Assembly: GCF_002154725.1 (NCBI RefSeq)
Contig: NZ_MTAW01000201.1
Location: forward strand, 34,011 to 98,010
From: Nostoc sp. 106C
GTDB taxonomy: Bacteria; Cyanobacteriota; Cyanobacteriia; Cyanobacteriales; Nostocaceae
Direction of reading: 5' to 3'
Length of the DNA: 64,000 nucleotides
Shown piece by piece: positions 54,536 through 64,000 of this stretch (positions within the stretch are counted from its first letter, which is position 1; every line of letters begins with the position of its first letter). The notes below the pieces were generated by a model. It saw nothing but the letters and a program-made list of their open reading frames with translations, did not search any database and had not been told where the DNA came from. The position numbers and the translations under genes were made by a program.

Positions 54536-56869
54536 TTATTTTTGCTGAAAGTAGGAGTTTAAAAAAACTACCACAGTAACAGCACCACATCCTAAGGCTA
54601 GCGCTGCTGGAACTAGTGGAATCCAACCGCCAAATAAAATTAAAATTATTAGGCAACTACCATACAAAATAACGAATGCAATTGTCGCTGTCAGAATTAG
54701 GTAATCTACTCTTTTGATATACCAAGCAAGCAAACAGCCAAAAAAAGACCACAACCAAATCCAAATCACCTCACTCCATATTGACCAACTCCACAGTAGA
54801 GGTCGCCCATCAAGAGCTGCACTGAGCAGTTGACTGAGCATTTGTGCTTGTAGAATAACTCCTGGGATCTCTTGCGCGTTTCCTTGGTAGATATAAGGAG
54901 TTGGCCAATAGTCATGAAAACTTTCTGCTGTTGTGCCGATAAGAACTATTTTGCCTTTCACTGCTGCCGCATTAAATTTACCCGCGATCACATCTTGTAA
55001 TGTAATTTGCGGTGCGATCGCGTTTGGCGATGTAGAGGAGCGATAATTCAGTAAAATTTGGTGTCCCAAGGCATCAATTCCTTGATAGCCACCAGTGTGT
55101 GCTTCTAGAGGTTTAAATTTCAGCTTTCCCAATTGCCACATCCCATCGGGAGTAAATTCCAATGTAATACCCTTGCTGTATAAGTAACGCAGTGCCAGTT
55201 GTACGCTTAAGGAATATGATGCCTGACAAGGAGATGCGGGAGGAGGAGTTAAGGCTAGATAGTGGCGACGTACTACACGATCTGCATCTGTGAGTATATT
55301 ACTAAAGCCCAAACTATCGGCTGAGACTTCTTTTGGTGGCGCGATGCCGGATTTTCCTGTTTGGGGGTCGCTGACTCGACAGACACTCACAAAGCGATCG
55401 CTTTGGCTCATCCATTTATGTAACTGTGGATAATCCTTAGCCAAAGTATGTTCGCGGTATATATCCAAACCGATAACTTGTGGTTGATAAATTGCTAATT
55501 TTTCTACTAATTGAGCTAGTGACTTGTCTGATAAAGAACCCCGCCGTTCTGATTCTGGTTGTGCCTGCACATCTTCTTCTGTAACAGTTACTAGCAGTAA
55601 GCGCGAATCTGGTTTTTCTTGGGGACGCGATCGCAATAATTGGTCAAAGGCACTTAGCTCTAATGGTTGCAGTACACCCAGATACCGTATCCCCGTCAAC
55701 AGTCCCGCGATTGCTATGCTGAAGAGCAACAACAGTGAGAAGCTCTGGCGATGGGTGACAGTTCTCACGGGTGTAGGGAGATTAGCGCTGTTGCTCGATA
55801 ATTCTTGCCAAGTTAACGGTATCTCTGCTGGGTTTTGGCAAATCACAGGTAGCCAACTAGCACAGGGCAGTTGATTTTCTAGTCCCTGTAACCTTTCCCG
55901 TGCCTGCCTCACAGCCAAATACAAAGGTTCTCCTTGGGCGAAGGCTGCCAAAAAGTACTTCAAAAACTGCTGTGCCACGCGATCGGGTACAGGTTCTCGC
56001 ATGACAATGATTTGGGGAATATGCAAATCTGCAAACTCCCAAGCCAATCCCAAGCCATCGCAGGAATTAAAAATCGCTAATTGCAGACCTCGTTCCACTG
56101 CCTTTCTCAAGCCGTATTTTAACTGACCAATTGTTAAACTCTCAGTTTGATTGATGTAGATTTTTCCTGTGACATTGGTTTCCACTGTAGAACTGTGTCC
56201 GGCAAAAAATAAAATCTGCCAATGCTGCTCCCATAGTCGATCGGTCAGGTCTTGGGATTGCGGTTCTACTAAAAAGGTGATGTCTGCATTGGGTAACAAC
56301 TCCAGTAATTTCCTATCTGCTTGGGTATCTATTCCTTGGCTATTACCTAAAATTGCTAAAATTTTGACGCGATCGCTGGTGCTGGCTACTCGGTTTACCT
56401 GTTCGTAGGCAGGCGCACTCAAAGCTATTTCTGTATGAGGATAACGTTCTAGTAAATCCCAAAGATGCCAGGGAAGTTTTTGCAAACGTAGGTCTTTGGT
56501 TTGTAAAAGTACGCGAATTTTATCCGCAGACATGAGCTTTTCCAGCCATTTCTCGCGGATAGGACGAAAACCATCACAGGCGAGCCAGGTATTAAAACTT
56601 ACCTTCAATTTTTCCGTTACTTGCTGACAATCTTCTAGGCTAGGGGCTTGAATGAGTTGCTTTGGTAAACCAATGGGGCGAGATGGCAACTTTAAATTAC
56701 GATAAGTTGATTGCCAGCGATGGTAGTCACGAGGAATTTCCGGGTTGGGAGGAAGTTCACCTGTAATTTCCACAACTGGACGGGCATTTTCGTCGCCAAT
56801 TTGGAGGGTTACAGGAAATCCCTGCTCAAAGCTGCCTTCTCCTATTTTTAAGATGACCAACTTACCCAC
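54536..56869 (-). CDS. CHAT-CHASE2 transmembrane protein
   Basis: The 777-residue protein has an N-terminal CHAT domain, a caspase-like protease fold (about 115-350), with the catalytic dyad H225 in LFFAGHSSTVE and C270 in IFNSCDGLGLAWE, both present. A membrane helix near 372-395 leads to a CHASE2 sensor region (about 396-680; LSAFDQLLRSRPQEKPDSRL, VIGLDIYREH) facing the periplasm. Helices at about 690-775 close the protein. It thus joins an extracytoplasmic sensor to a cytosolic protease-like domain, in place of the usual kinase or cyclase. The neighbours suggest a role in secretion or control of the exoproteins upstream. Confidence 0.88.
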   Translation of the reverse strand: MGKLVILKIGEGSFEQGFPVTLQIGDENARPVVEITGELPPNPEIPRDYHRWQSTYRNLKLPSRPIGLPKQLIQAPSLEDCQQVTEKLKVSFNTWLACDGFRPIREKWLEKLMSADKIRVLLQTKDLRLQKLPWHLWDLLERYPHTEIALSAPAYEQVNRVASTSDRVKILAILGNSQGIDTQADRKLLELLPNADITFLVEPQSQDLTDRLWEQHWQILFFAGHSSTVETNVTGKIYINQTESLTIGQLKYGLRKAVERGLQLAIFNSCDGLGLAWEFADLHIPQIIVMREPVPDRVAQQFLKYFLAAFAQGEPLYLAVRQARERLQGLENQLPCASWLPVICQNPAEIPLTWQELSSNSANLPTPVRTVTHRQSFSLLLLFSIAIAGLLTGIRYLGVLQPLELSAFDQLLRSRPQEKPDSRLLLVTVTEEDVQAQPESERRGSLSDKSLAQLVEKLAIYQPQVIGLDIYREHTLAKDYPQLHKWMSQSDRFVSVCRVSDPQTGKSGIAPPKEVSADSLGFSNILTDADRVVRRHYLALTPPPASPCQASYSLSVQLALRYLYSKGITLEFTPDGMWQLGKLKFKPLEAHTGGYQGIDALGHQILLNYRSSTSPNAIAPQITLQDVIAGKFNAAAVKGKIVLIGTTAESFHDYWPTPYIYQGNAQEIPGVILQAQMLSQLLSAALDGRPLLWSWSIWSEVIWIWLWSFFGCLLAWYIKRVDYLILTATIAFVILYGSCLIILILFGGWIPLVPAALALGCGAVTVVVFLNSYFQQK

Positions 56870-56966
56870 AGCTAATTCTCCACAAATGGCGATCGCTATC
56901 TATCCCTACATGATTTTTCTGTTATTTTCTACGATTGCTTTTAGCTTTTATGCAAATGCTCATCAA

Positions 56967-59858
56967 TTATTGACTACAGGACATGGCAGAGGGGCTGGAA
57001 TAATTAGTTTGTGGAGTTTGAGCCACAAGCATCACATCACCGCGATCGCTTTTTATCCATCCTTGCGCTTCTACAATTGGTTGAGGTGATGGTGTCAATT
57101 GCTCTGTCACCTTATCTGTTGCTGGCAAATTAACCCAATCTGTAATTACAGCACTTCCCCGCAATGGTTCATTGGGACTCAAGGGTAATCCACCGCGCCC
57201 GGTGGCGATAAAGCGACCAACTTTTTGTCCTCTAGGAGTACAGCTAGAGGCAATTTGTTGAGTAGCATCAACTAAATTAGCAGGTAGCTGCAATAAACCG
57301 CGAGCAGGGTCTACATCAGGTGTGTTGATAGTTACAAAACCTTGAACTCCAAATTCCGAACTGGCGGTAATCTCGCTCAGTTGAGTAGGTTGCGATCGCG
57401 GCACAATACCGAAAATACCTTTAGTCGTAATGTTCACTCTACCACCTTTACCTGTGAACGCATCGGCTTTGATATCGCTATTTTCTTGAGGAACTGCCAC
57501 AATAAATGGACTGTTAATAGTGATGTTGCCACCATCACCAGCAAACTGACGATTACCTGCTGTAGTAGAAATTTGACTGCCATTACGGAGTAATAGTAAC
57601 TTTTGCAAGTTCAGAAGAATATTGCCACCATTCCCAGTTCTAGTTTCCGCAGTGATTTTACCTTTATTGCCTAAATTGATAGAGTTAGCTGTAAGTTGCA
57701 AATCGCCTGCACCTGTGGAACCTAGGCTGCTAACACTTACTACTGCGCCATCTTGAATATCTAAATATTTGGTATTAATGTTGATGTTTCCTCCTTGGGT
57801 AGTGGAGGTGGAAACTGTACCCGCAAATAAACCGCTAGCGTCTGCATCTTCGGGATTAATAAAAGTCCGTCCGCTAAACTGCGAACCCAGGGTAGCAACG
57901 ATTTGTCCGTTATTTTGACTTCTGCGATTTAGCCGTTCAAGAAAACTAGATTCCTTACCAGCTAGAGTAACGCGATCGCTGACATTGAGGCTAATATTTC
58001 CGGCATTTCCGCCACCCCCAGTTGTACTGATAATGCGACCGCCATCAATTGCTTCAAAAGTTTTGGCATTAACAATGATGTTACCTCCATTACCATTAGC
58101 TTCTGCGGCTGCTTCTAAATTTCCCGAAGCTGAGAGGTACAAGGTATTAGTATTAATTAAGATGTCGCCTGCCTTTCCTTGGGAACCTGTTGATGTCGCT
58201 ATTTGACTAGAGTATCCAGTAATAGAATCAAAACCAGAAATACTTACCCTATCAACCGTATTAATCTCAATATTTCCCGAATCACCTTGCCCAATAGTGC
58301 CTACAGCTACAGTAGCTCCATTAGTCACAGCTAAAGATTGTGCTTTTATCTTAATGTTGCCACCATTGCCTTTGGCCACAATCTCTGGTGTTGCTAAAAC
58401 GGAACTGTATATCCCGCTAGTAGCCATAACACCCCTATTTAGCCCTACCCCATCAAAGGAAACTTGACCGCCAGCTTCAATGGTTACATCTCCTGCATTT
58501 CCTTGTCCCAGCGTAGGAGTAAACAGGAAAGAACCACCACTGGCAGCAACAGAGTCAGCAGTTTTGATGTGAATATTCCCAGCATTTCCTTGACCACGGG
58601 TATAACTCCTCAAAAGAGAACCATTGGATAAGGAAAGTTTCTGCGCCTGGATATTAATGTCACCTGCATTTCCTACGCCTGATTGTTGTACAACGCTTGA
58701 TATCGAACTATTGAACAAAGAAACCAAATTGCTGGCTCGGATATCTACTCTACCAGCATTTCCCAGCCCCTCAGTGACAGAAGATATCGTCCCATTTTGA
58801 CTAATTTCTAGGGAGCCTGCGTTAATAGATATATCTCCTGCATCTCCTGTTGCTGTTTGTGATACCTGAGTGGCGATGAGGCTGGGGGAACTACTGGAGT
58901 CAGTACCGACAATTCTCAGTTTATCTGTGGCATTAATCTGAATATTTCCAGATTTGAGAGATAGGGACGCCGTAATTAGTTTACTTCCTCCTAAAATATC
59001 TAAATTCTTAGCGTTGATAGCGATACTATCACCACTCTCCGCAGTGACAATAACTGTAGCTCCATTAGTCAAGGCTACATCTGAGCGTTGCCCATCTACT
59101 GGGTAACTTACACGCCAGTTGCTACCGTCTACATTCAGCCCTAGGCTACCTGCTGCACTTAAACCGCCTAACTCAATTCGACCCCCAACAGTCTGCAAGC
59201 TACCACCATCTACTTTGACGTCACGGCCTAAAAGCGCCAAGGTTCTCCCTGACTGGACTTTCAGACCCAAAACTGATTGATTAATAATGCTGCCTGCATT
59301 TGTGCCATATTGAAGACCAATCGGGACATTGATAGCTAGTAACGGCGGTGCTTGAGAATTTTTGGCGCTAAATTCTAAACCATTGTCAAAAATCAAACTA
59401 CTCCCGGTACTGGCTACAAACGAACCCGCCACATCTAGCCGTGCATTTTTCCCAAATACAATGCCATTGGGGTTGAGCAGAAATAAATTGGCTGCACCAT
59501 CTACTCCCAAAGTACCAAGTATATTGGAGACTTTACCCCCCGTGACTCTGGCGAGAATATTATTAATACCTGTGGGATTGTTAAAATAAACTCGTTGAAT
59601 TTCTCCAACATTAAATTCTTGGAAACTGTGAAATAGATTAGCACCCCGAATTACTCCACCATCAATGCGATCTGCGGGAAGACCTTGAATATTAACATTG
59701 GGTGTTATCGTTGAAGGGCGTTCGTTTAATGTCTCATCAGGGATAATCTGAGCATTTACATAGTTTTCATTACAGAATATTGCGGGGGCAAACACTCCAG
59801 CAACGCTGAAAACGCTGACTAATAATGAGTGCCAACTTCTATCATCAGAGGTTGCCAT
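56967..59858 (-). CDS. Two-partner secretion exoprotein (filamentous haemagglutinin N-terminal domain)
   Basis: The 963-residue protein has a signal peptide (about 10-37; LLVSVFSVAGVFAPAIF and on to VNAQ) and a TPS secretion domain (about 38-180) with GANLFHSFQEFNVG, NILGTLGVDGAANLFLLNPN and GIVFGKNARLDVAGSF, which hold the conserved NPNG motif. The rest is a beta-helix of repeated GNAGDI/GNGGNI-type turns. The C-terminal 210 residues end with VDPARGLLQLPANLVD and SCTPRGQKVGRF. It should pass the outer membrane by a TpsB/FhaC pore, whose gene is not in the window. It may be a surface adhesin. Confidence 0.92.
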   Translation of the reverse strand: MATSDDRSWHSLLVSVFSVAGVFAPAIFCNENYVNAQIIPDETLNERPSTITPNVNIQGLPADRIDGGVIRGANLFHSFQEFNVGEIQRVYFNNPTGINNILARVTGGKVSNILGTLGVDGAANLFLLNPNGIVFGKNARLDVAGSFVASTGSSLIFDNGLEFSAKNSQAPPLLAINVPIGLQYGTNAGSIINQSVLGLKVQSGRTLALLGRDVKVDGGSLQTVGGRIELGGLSAAGSLGLNVDGSNWRVSYPVDGQRSDVALTNGATVIVTAESGDSIAINAKNLDILGGSKLITASLSLKSGNIQINATDKLRIVGTDSSSSPSLIATQVSQTATGDAGDISINAGSLEISQNGTISSVTEGLGNAGRVDIRASNLVSLFNSSISSVVQQSGVGNAGDINIQAQKLSLSNGSLLRSYTRGQGNAGNIHIKTADSVAASGGSFLFTPTLGQGNAGDVTIEAGGQVSFDGVGLNRGVMATSGIYSSVLATPEIVAKGNGGNIKIKAQSLAVTNGATVAVGTIGQGDSGNIEINTVDRVSISGFDSITGYSSQIATSTGSQGKAGDILINTNTLYLSASGNLEAAAEANGNGGNIIVNAKTFEAIDGGRIISTTGGGGNAGNISLNVSDRVTLAGKESSFLERLNRRSQNNGQIVATLGSQFSGRTFINPEDADASGLFAGTVSTSTTQGGNININTKYLDIQDGAVVSVSSLGSTGAGDLQLTANSINLGNKGKITAETRTGNGGNILLNLQKLLLLRNGSQISTTAGNRQFAGDGGNITINSPFIVAVPQENSDIKADAFTGKGGRVNITTKGIFGIVPRSQPTQLSEITASSEFGVQGFVTINTPDVDPARGLLQLPANLVDATQQIASSCTPRGQKVGRFIATGRGGLPLSPNEPLRGSAVITDWVNLPATDKVTEQLTPSPQPIVEAQGWIKSDRGDVMLVAQTPQTNYSSPSAMSCSQ
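57031..57400. repeat. Copy 1 of the tandem exoprotein 3' repeat
   Basis: About 370 bases coding for the C-terminal part of the first exoprotein are nearly the same as 60131-60500 in the second gene, with no length change that I can see. Long identical runs such as ATTACAGCACTTCCCCGCAA occur in both. This is a recent duplication or gene conversion. Confidence 0.85.
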
Positions 59859-60077
59859 CTGAACATTGACCTCACTGGTTTATTTGTTTTACATCTAACA
59901 GTTTTGTAATAACTAATGAAATTGATCTATCAATACACTTGTTTAGTATTAATTTAATTTCAATAGATATTGTGGCTCTATTAGAGTTAATTTTTTTGAA
60001 CTTACAGTTAGCTTTATATAAAAAACTACAGAGAAATAACTTGGCAAACAGTATCCTTGAAGCAGGCAAAAAGCAGA

Positions 60078-63000
60078 TCAATTACATAGAGTCCTAGAAT
60101 AATTCATATTTGGAGATTGACCTACAAGAATCACATCACCGCGATCGCTTTTTATCCATCCTTGCGCTTCTGTAATCGGTTGAGGTGATGGTGTCAATTG
60201 CTCTGTTACTCTATCTGTTGCTGCTGGTATTACCCAATCTGTAATTACAGCACTTCCCCGCAATGGTTCATTGGGACTCAAGGGTAATCCACCGCGCCCA
60301 GTGGCGATAAAGTGACCAACTTTTTGTCGTCTAGGAGTACAGCTAGAGACAATTTGTTGACTAGCATCAACTAAATTAGTAGGTAGCTGCAATAAACCGC
60401 GAGCAGGGTCTACATCAGGTGTGTTGATAGTGACAAAACCTTGAACTCCAGATTCCGAACTGGCGGTAATGTCGCTCAGTTGCGTAGGTTGCGATCGCGG
60501 TTCGATGCCAAAGATACCCTGTGTAGTTATATTTACTCTACCACCGTTGCCTTTAGAGGCGTTTGCAGAAATGTTACTGTTTTCGCTTGGAACTGCGACA
60601 ATCAACGGACTATTGATAGTAATGTTACCGCCATCACCTGTACCAATAGCTTTGTCGATTCCAGCATTAGTGGAGATTTGACTGCCATTACGTAGTAATA
60701 ATAAGTCTTGCAGGTTTAGCGTAATATTACCGCCAGTGTTGCTGCTGGTTTCGGCGGAGATGCTGCCATTATTTAGGGTAAGGAAGCCTGCTGCTAGTTG
60801 AATATTGCCACTAACGCCTTCTCCCTGACTATCGACAGCGATTTGCGCTCCATCAAAAATTGTTAAAATTCTGGGGTCGATAATGATATTGCCACCGTTA
60901 CCAGTAGAACCGGGTTCTGTGTTAGCAAATAAGCCAGTATCTTTACCAGCTAGAGCAATATTATCTGTAACTTTTAAGATAATATCTCCTGCATTCGCAC
61001 TACCTAAGGTTCTGGCACTCAGCACAGCTTTGTCCAAAATCTGCAATTGCGGCGTGGTAACACTAATATTTCCACCTTGACCGCTATCAAGTCCTTCTGT
61101 ACCTGAAAGTAATCCACTAGCCAATCCTGAGGTGGAGTTGAAGCCAGAAATTTGCACGCCATCTGTAGCTCTCACTTCAATGTTGCCAGCCTTTCCACCT
61201 CCCAAAGTCAGGGTTTGCAAAACACCTCCTTCACTGAGATTAAGAAAACGGCTTTGGATATCAATATTGCCACTGTCACCTAGAGCTTGTGGCCCCACAC
61301 CACTGACAATAGAACCATTACGTACAGTCACATCATTCGTTTCGATAAAAATATTACCGCCATCACCACTGCCAAAGGTTGTCGCTGCAATAACTGCTTG
61401 GTCTTGAACAAGCAACTTTCCTGTTTGAATGCTGATTACACCTGCATTTCCTGCATTGCTGTTTTGTCCAGAGGTTTGCGTATACAAGCCAGTGGGAAAT
61501 TGGACTTGACCAAACTGGCGGGAAAAGGCTAAAGGAGGAATATAGCCACTGAGTTTTACCGCAGGTTGACCTTCCGGGCCGGGGGCTGCAAACAAACCCT
61601 GTTGAGTCCACGCAAAGCGAACTATTTGGGGGCTGGAACCACTTAGACTGACAAAATCAGGGGCAATAATCGAAACATTACCACCTTTACCTTCAGTTGG
61701 TGTCGAAGTGGATACTTGACTTCCATCACTGAGTGTCACAGAGCTAGCTCGAATCTCAATATCACCGCTTCTACCTGGGCCATTTGTGTTGGTAGAGATA
61801 ATACTGTTAGCTGAAGAAAAAGCTCCAGTGGTATTAACAGTAATATTGCCTGACCCTGTACCACCGTAGCCAATTAGCGATTTTGTGGTAACGTCTTTTT
61901 TGGCTGTGAGGGTAATTGCACCTCCTCTTCCAGAAGTACCCTGGAGATTAAGTAAGGGAGATGTGGAGGAGAAAGCGAATACATCACCAGTTGTAATGCT
62001 GCCATTGAGAGCAGTAAGATTAACTTCCCCTGCATTACCAGAATCGCCTGTGTAGGCAACAAGTGAATGGGAGGATAAACCGCCAGTTTTAATATCTCCT
62101 TGAGCAGAGATGAGGTTAATTGCACCGCCATTGCTAGAGTTGCCTTCAGCGCTGAATGAACTGGAGTCAATGTTGTCTTTAACTTCGATATTACCAGCAG
62201 CAGTCAGATTGACTGTACCACCATCTCTAGCATTGCCAAAGCTGACCTCTGCTCTGCTCAGTATGGAGAACGTGCCTGACACTTTAATACTGCCATTAGG
62301 CGCAGCTAGCGTGAGTGCTCCCCCATTGCCAACATTGCCCCATCGGGCACTAGTGTAAGAGCTTAGATCACCTATATCAATGTTACCGTTGGATGTAGTA
62401 ATGGTAACTGCTCCGCCACTACCAGTAATGGCATCACTTTTGCTAGTGCGAAAATCGGTATCTGTGCCATTGTTGTTATCGTTGTGCACACTCGAGTCAA
62501 TGCCACTCATGACCTTAATACCATTAGGGGCATTAAGTTTTACAGATCCACCATCCCCAACATTACCAGTATGGAGAATGCCAAAGGGATTACCAAAAAT
62601 TATCCCAGATCCAGTGTAAATATCGCCTGTAATCTCAATGCGATCGCTTGCATTTAACGTGACTGCTCCGCCATTACCAATCCTAGCATTGCGTACAACT
62701 ATTCTCGGGTTGGGAAAAGTACCATCAGCAGAAGCATTCAGCTTGCCTTTAATGTTAATACTGCCACCAGTGGCGGTGAGGGAAATTGCCCCTGCATTGC
62801 CTGTAGTGCTACTGTTAGTCACCGCAGAGGAATCTAGATTGCCTGTAATGTCAATAAATTTACCAGCATTCAACGCGATATCTCCACCATCTGCGGCTTG
62901 AGAAGCTTGGTTAATGCCGTTACTAGAAGAGGAACTAGCTAAATCTCCGATAACATTAATACTACCTTTGGGGGCATTGAGGGTAATTGCTCCACCATTA

Positions 63001-63989
63001 CCTGCTTTGCCAGATGCGAGCGCAGACTGAGAATTGAGATTACCTATGATGTTAATATTACCGTTGGCAGTATTTAGTGTAATAGTACCTGCATTACCTA
63101 GATTGGAAAGAGCATAAATATCATGGGTAGTTATGTTGTTATTGGCTAGGAGTGTAATGCTACCGCCATTACCATTTTCTACAAAAGGATTGAATTTGTC
63201 GTTGAAGGTGATGTCGCCACGAGAATCAATAATAGCAGTACCACCTTTGAGGTAATTTTCGGTAGAAATATCAATATTTCCAATTTGAATGTTGCCACTA
63301 GCAGAGTTAGGAAGATATTGATTACTTATGAAAACAAGTCCCTCTGTCTCACCTGATGTATAAACTGCACCAATTTGAATATCTGCCTTGTTAGAACTAC
63401 TACTAATAGATGGTGCTGGATTAAAACCTATCCCTGAACCTGTAACTCCCGACGGACCACTAACAACCGTCGTTCCGGCACGAATATCTAATGTTGGCTT
63501 GTCACTACTATCAATTACAATGTTTGTTTTACCATCTGATAATGTTACATTCTCTCGTATAAAATCAGTATTATCCCTACTGCTCGCGTATATCGTACCA
63601 GGAATATTTACACTTCCACCAGCTAAGATATGCAGCGAGGCTCCTTCATATTCTGCAAAACTAACATCACCACTAGCGCGAATAATTGGATCGTAGGGAC
63701 TAAATAAATTTCCTAAACTACTATCTAATTTCTCAATACGAAAATTACCACCACTCCAGAAATGAGCATCACCTCCCACTGCAATCGCACTTCGTAACAC
63801 CATATCCCCACCAGAGAACAAACCACTGCTGCGATGATTCAAGGCCAAAATATCTATACTTTCATTACCTTGAACTAACAGCTTATTCCTAGCCACCGCA
63901 ATGAAGGGATTGTTAACACTATCGCGAATTTTAATAGTATCAGCTTGGTAAGGATTCAGGTCTAATATTGTGGAAGCAAAGAAGGACAA
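60078..63989 (-). CDS. Second two-partner secretion-type exoprotein, N-terminus missing or outside
   Basis: The open frame of up to 1303 codons starts at a TTG (63987-63989), with an in-frame TAG at 63996-63998 just upstream. It has no signal peptide and no TPS domain. It opens with TIKIRDSVNNPFIAVARNKL, a segment that in related proteins lies several hundred residues inside. A hallmark domain follows (NESIDILALNHRSSGLFSGG, NLFSPYDPIIRASGDVSFAE), then a long run of GNGGAI/GNAGTI beta-helix turns. The C-terminus is close to that of the neighbour. Either the N-terminal part was lost or a frameshift separates it beyond the right edge. If intact upstream, it would be a very large surface protein. 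Confidence 0.7.
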   Translation of the reverse strand: MSFFASTILDLNPYQADTIKIRDSVNNPFIAVARNKLLVQGNESIDILALNHRSSGLFSGGDMVLRSAIAVGGDAHFWSGGNFRIEKLDSSLGNLFSPYDPIIRASGDVSFAEYEGASLHILAGGSVNIPGTIYASSRDNTDFIRENVTLSDGKTNIVIDSSDKPTLDIRAGTTVVSGPSGVTGSGIGFNPAPSISSSSNKADIQIGAVYTSGETEGLVFISNQYLPNSASGNIQIGNIDISTENYLKGGTAIIDSRGDITFNDKFNPFVENGNGGSITLLANNNITTHDIYALSNLGNAGTITLNTANGNINIIGNLNSQSALASGKAGNGGAITLNAPKGSINVIGDLASSSSSNGINQASQAADGGDIALNAGKFIDITGNLDSSAVTNSSTTGNAGAISLTATGGSINIKGKLNASADGTFPNPRIVVRNARIGNGGAVTLNASDRIEITGDIYTGSGIIFGNPFGILHTGNVGDGGSVKLNAPNGIKVMSGIDSSVHNDNNNGTDTDFRTSKSDAITGSGGAVTITTSNGNIDIGDLSSYTSARWGNVGNGGALTLAAPNGSIKVSGTFSILSRAEVSFGNARDGGTVNLTAAGNIEVKDNIDSSSFSAEGNSSNGGAINLISAQGDIKTGGLSSHSLVAYTGDSGNAGEVNLTALNGSITTGDVFAFSSTSPLLNLQGTSGRGGAITLTAKKDVTTKSLIGYGGTGSGNITVNTTGAFSSANSIISTNTNGPGRSGDIEIRASSVTLSDGSQVSTSTPTEGKGGNVSIIAPDFVSLSGSSPQIVRFAWTQQGLFAAPGPEGQPAVKLSGYIPPLAFSRQFGQVQFPTGLYTQTSGQNSNAGNAGVISIQTGKLLVQDQAVIAATTFGSGDGGNIFIETNDVTVRNGSIVSGVGPQALGDSGNIDIQSRFLNLSEGGVLQTLTLGGGKAGNIEVRATDGVQISGFNSTSGLASGLLSGTEGLDSGQGGNISVTTPQLQILDKAVLSARTLGSANAGDIILKVTDNIALAGKDTGLFANTEPGSTGNGGNIIIDPRILTIFDGAQIAVDSQGEGVSGNIQLAAGFLTLNNGSISAETSSNTGGNITLNLQDLLLLRNGSQISTNAGIDKAIGTGDGGNITINSPLIVAVPSENSNISANASKGNGGRVNITTQGIFGIEPRSQPTQLSDITASSESGVQGFVTINTPDVDPARGLLQLPTNLVDASQQIVSSCTPRRQKVGHFIATGRGGLPLSPNEPLRGSAVITDWVIPAATDRVTEQLTPSPQPITEAQGWIKSDRGDVILVGQSPNMNYSRTLCN
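60131..60500. repeat. Copy 2 of the tandem exoprotein 3' repeat
   Basis: This segment aligns with 57031-57400 almost base for base, and codes for the last ~120 residues before the C-terminal end of the second exoprotein. Differences are scattered single bases. Confidence 0.85.
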
Positions 63990-64000
63990 GACAGACTATT

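Noticed and set aside
59872..60081. A 69-codon minus-strand frame between the two exoprotein genes
   Set aside because: AT-rich, basic and hydrophobic by chance, overlaps the end of the upstream exoprotein frame, and has no ribosome site.
1..64000. tRNA, rRNA or known riboswitches in the intergenic gaps
   Set aside because: I looked for T-arm words (GGTTCGAATCC and variants) and for the usual cobalamin, TPP and glutamine riboswitch cores in the larger gaps and saw none; a covariance search could still find some.

Overview
The window looks like chromosome of a filamentous, Nostoc-type cyanobacterium. The palindrome GCGATCGC (HIP1) recurs across coding and intergenic DNA. A split DnaE intein of the cyanobacterial type, cyanobacterial RRM proteins, DUF928 and CHAT-CHASE2 proteins, and many small dispersed inverted-repeat elements point the same way. 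I cannot name a species from sequence alone. No rRNA, tRNA, CRISPR array or transposase gene was seen.

Layout. 1-14 kb: the N-terminal part of a STAND/NACHT-type protein running off the left edge, two small repeat elements, a B12-binding radical SAM enzyme, two PIN-domain toxin-antitoxin pairs (3.2-3.8 kb and 9.2-9.9 kb), an NAD-dependent epimerase, hemE, an oligopeptidase B, an orphan sugar-binding lipoprotein, a family 2 glycosyltransferase, and clpS with a DUF2103 gene. 14-28 kb: an SLC1-type symporter, the N-terminal half of DNA polymerase III alpha ending in a split intein, an S1-domain protein, sppA, type 2 IPP isomerase, and a 1612-residue hybrid histidine kinase whose gene carries two intergenic-type repeats read in frame. 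28-42 kb: a double-glycine-leader peptide gene, a Uma2 protein, a ferrochelatase-like protein with a His-rich tail, an MFS transporter, acetolactate synthase with an added zinc ribbon, a TerB-like protein, several small proteins, two RRM RNA-binding protein genes with matching 5' leader hairpins, a PII-like protein and a thioredoxin.

42-53 kb holds a polyol uptake and catabolism locus. On the minus strand the order is binding protein, two permeases, ATPase, mannitol-type dehydrogenase, xylulokinase. On the plus strand are a divergent SDR dehydrogenase and a SorC-type regulator. The gene order is that of the mtlEFGKDY operons of heterotrophic bacteria, and the remains of a second mannitol-type dehydrogenase lie at the far end. 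The local enzymes would turn D-arabitol into xylulose 5-phosphate without further genes; mannitol or sorbitol would need a fructokinase that is not here.

53-64 kb: a second double-glycine-leader peptide, then a minus-strand group of DUF928 protein, CHAT-CHASE2 membrane protein and two tandem two-partner-secretion exoproteins with nearly identical C-termini. This looks like a surface or secretion module with a candidate caspase-like protease beside its substrates.

The strongest unexplained signals are the covarying hairpins that hide the ribosome binding sites of the two RRM genes, the in-frame repeat insertions in the histidine kinase, the CHAT/DUF928/TpsA group, and the polyol operon with its mobile-element and pseudogene scars.
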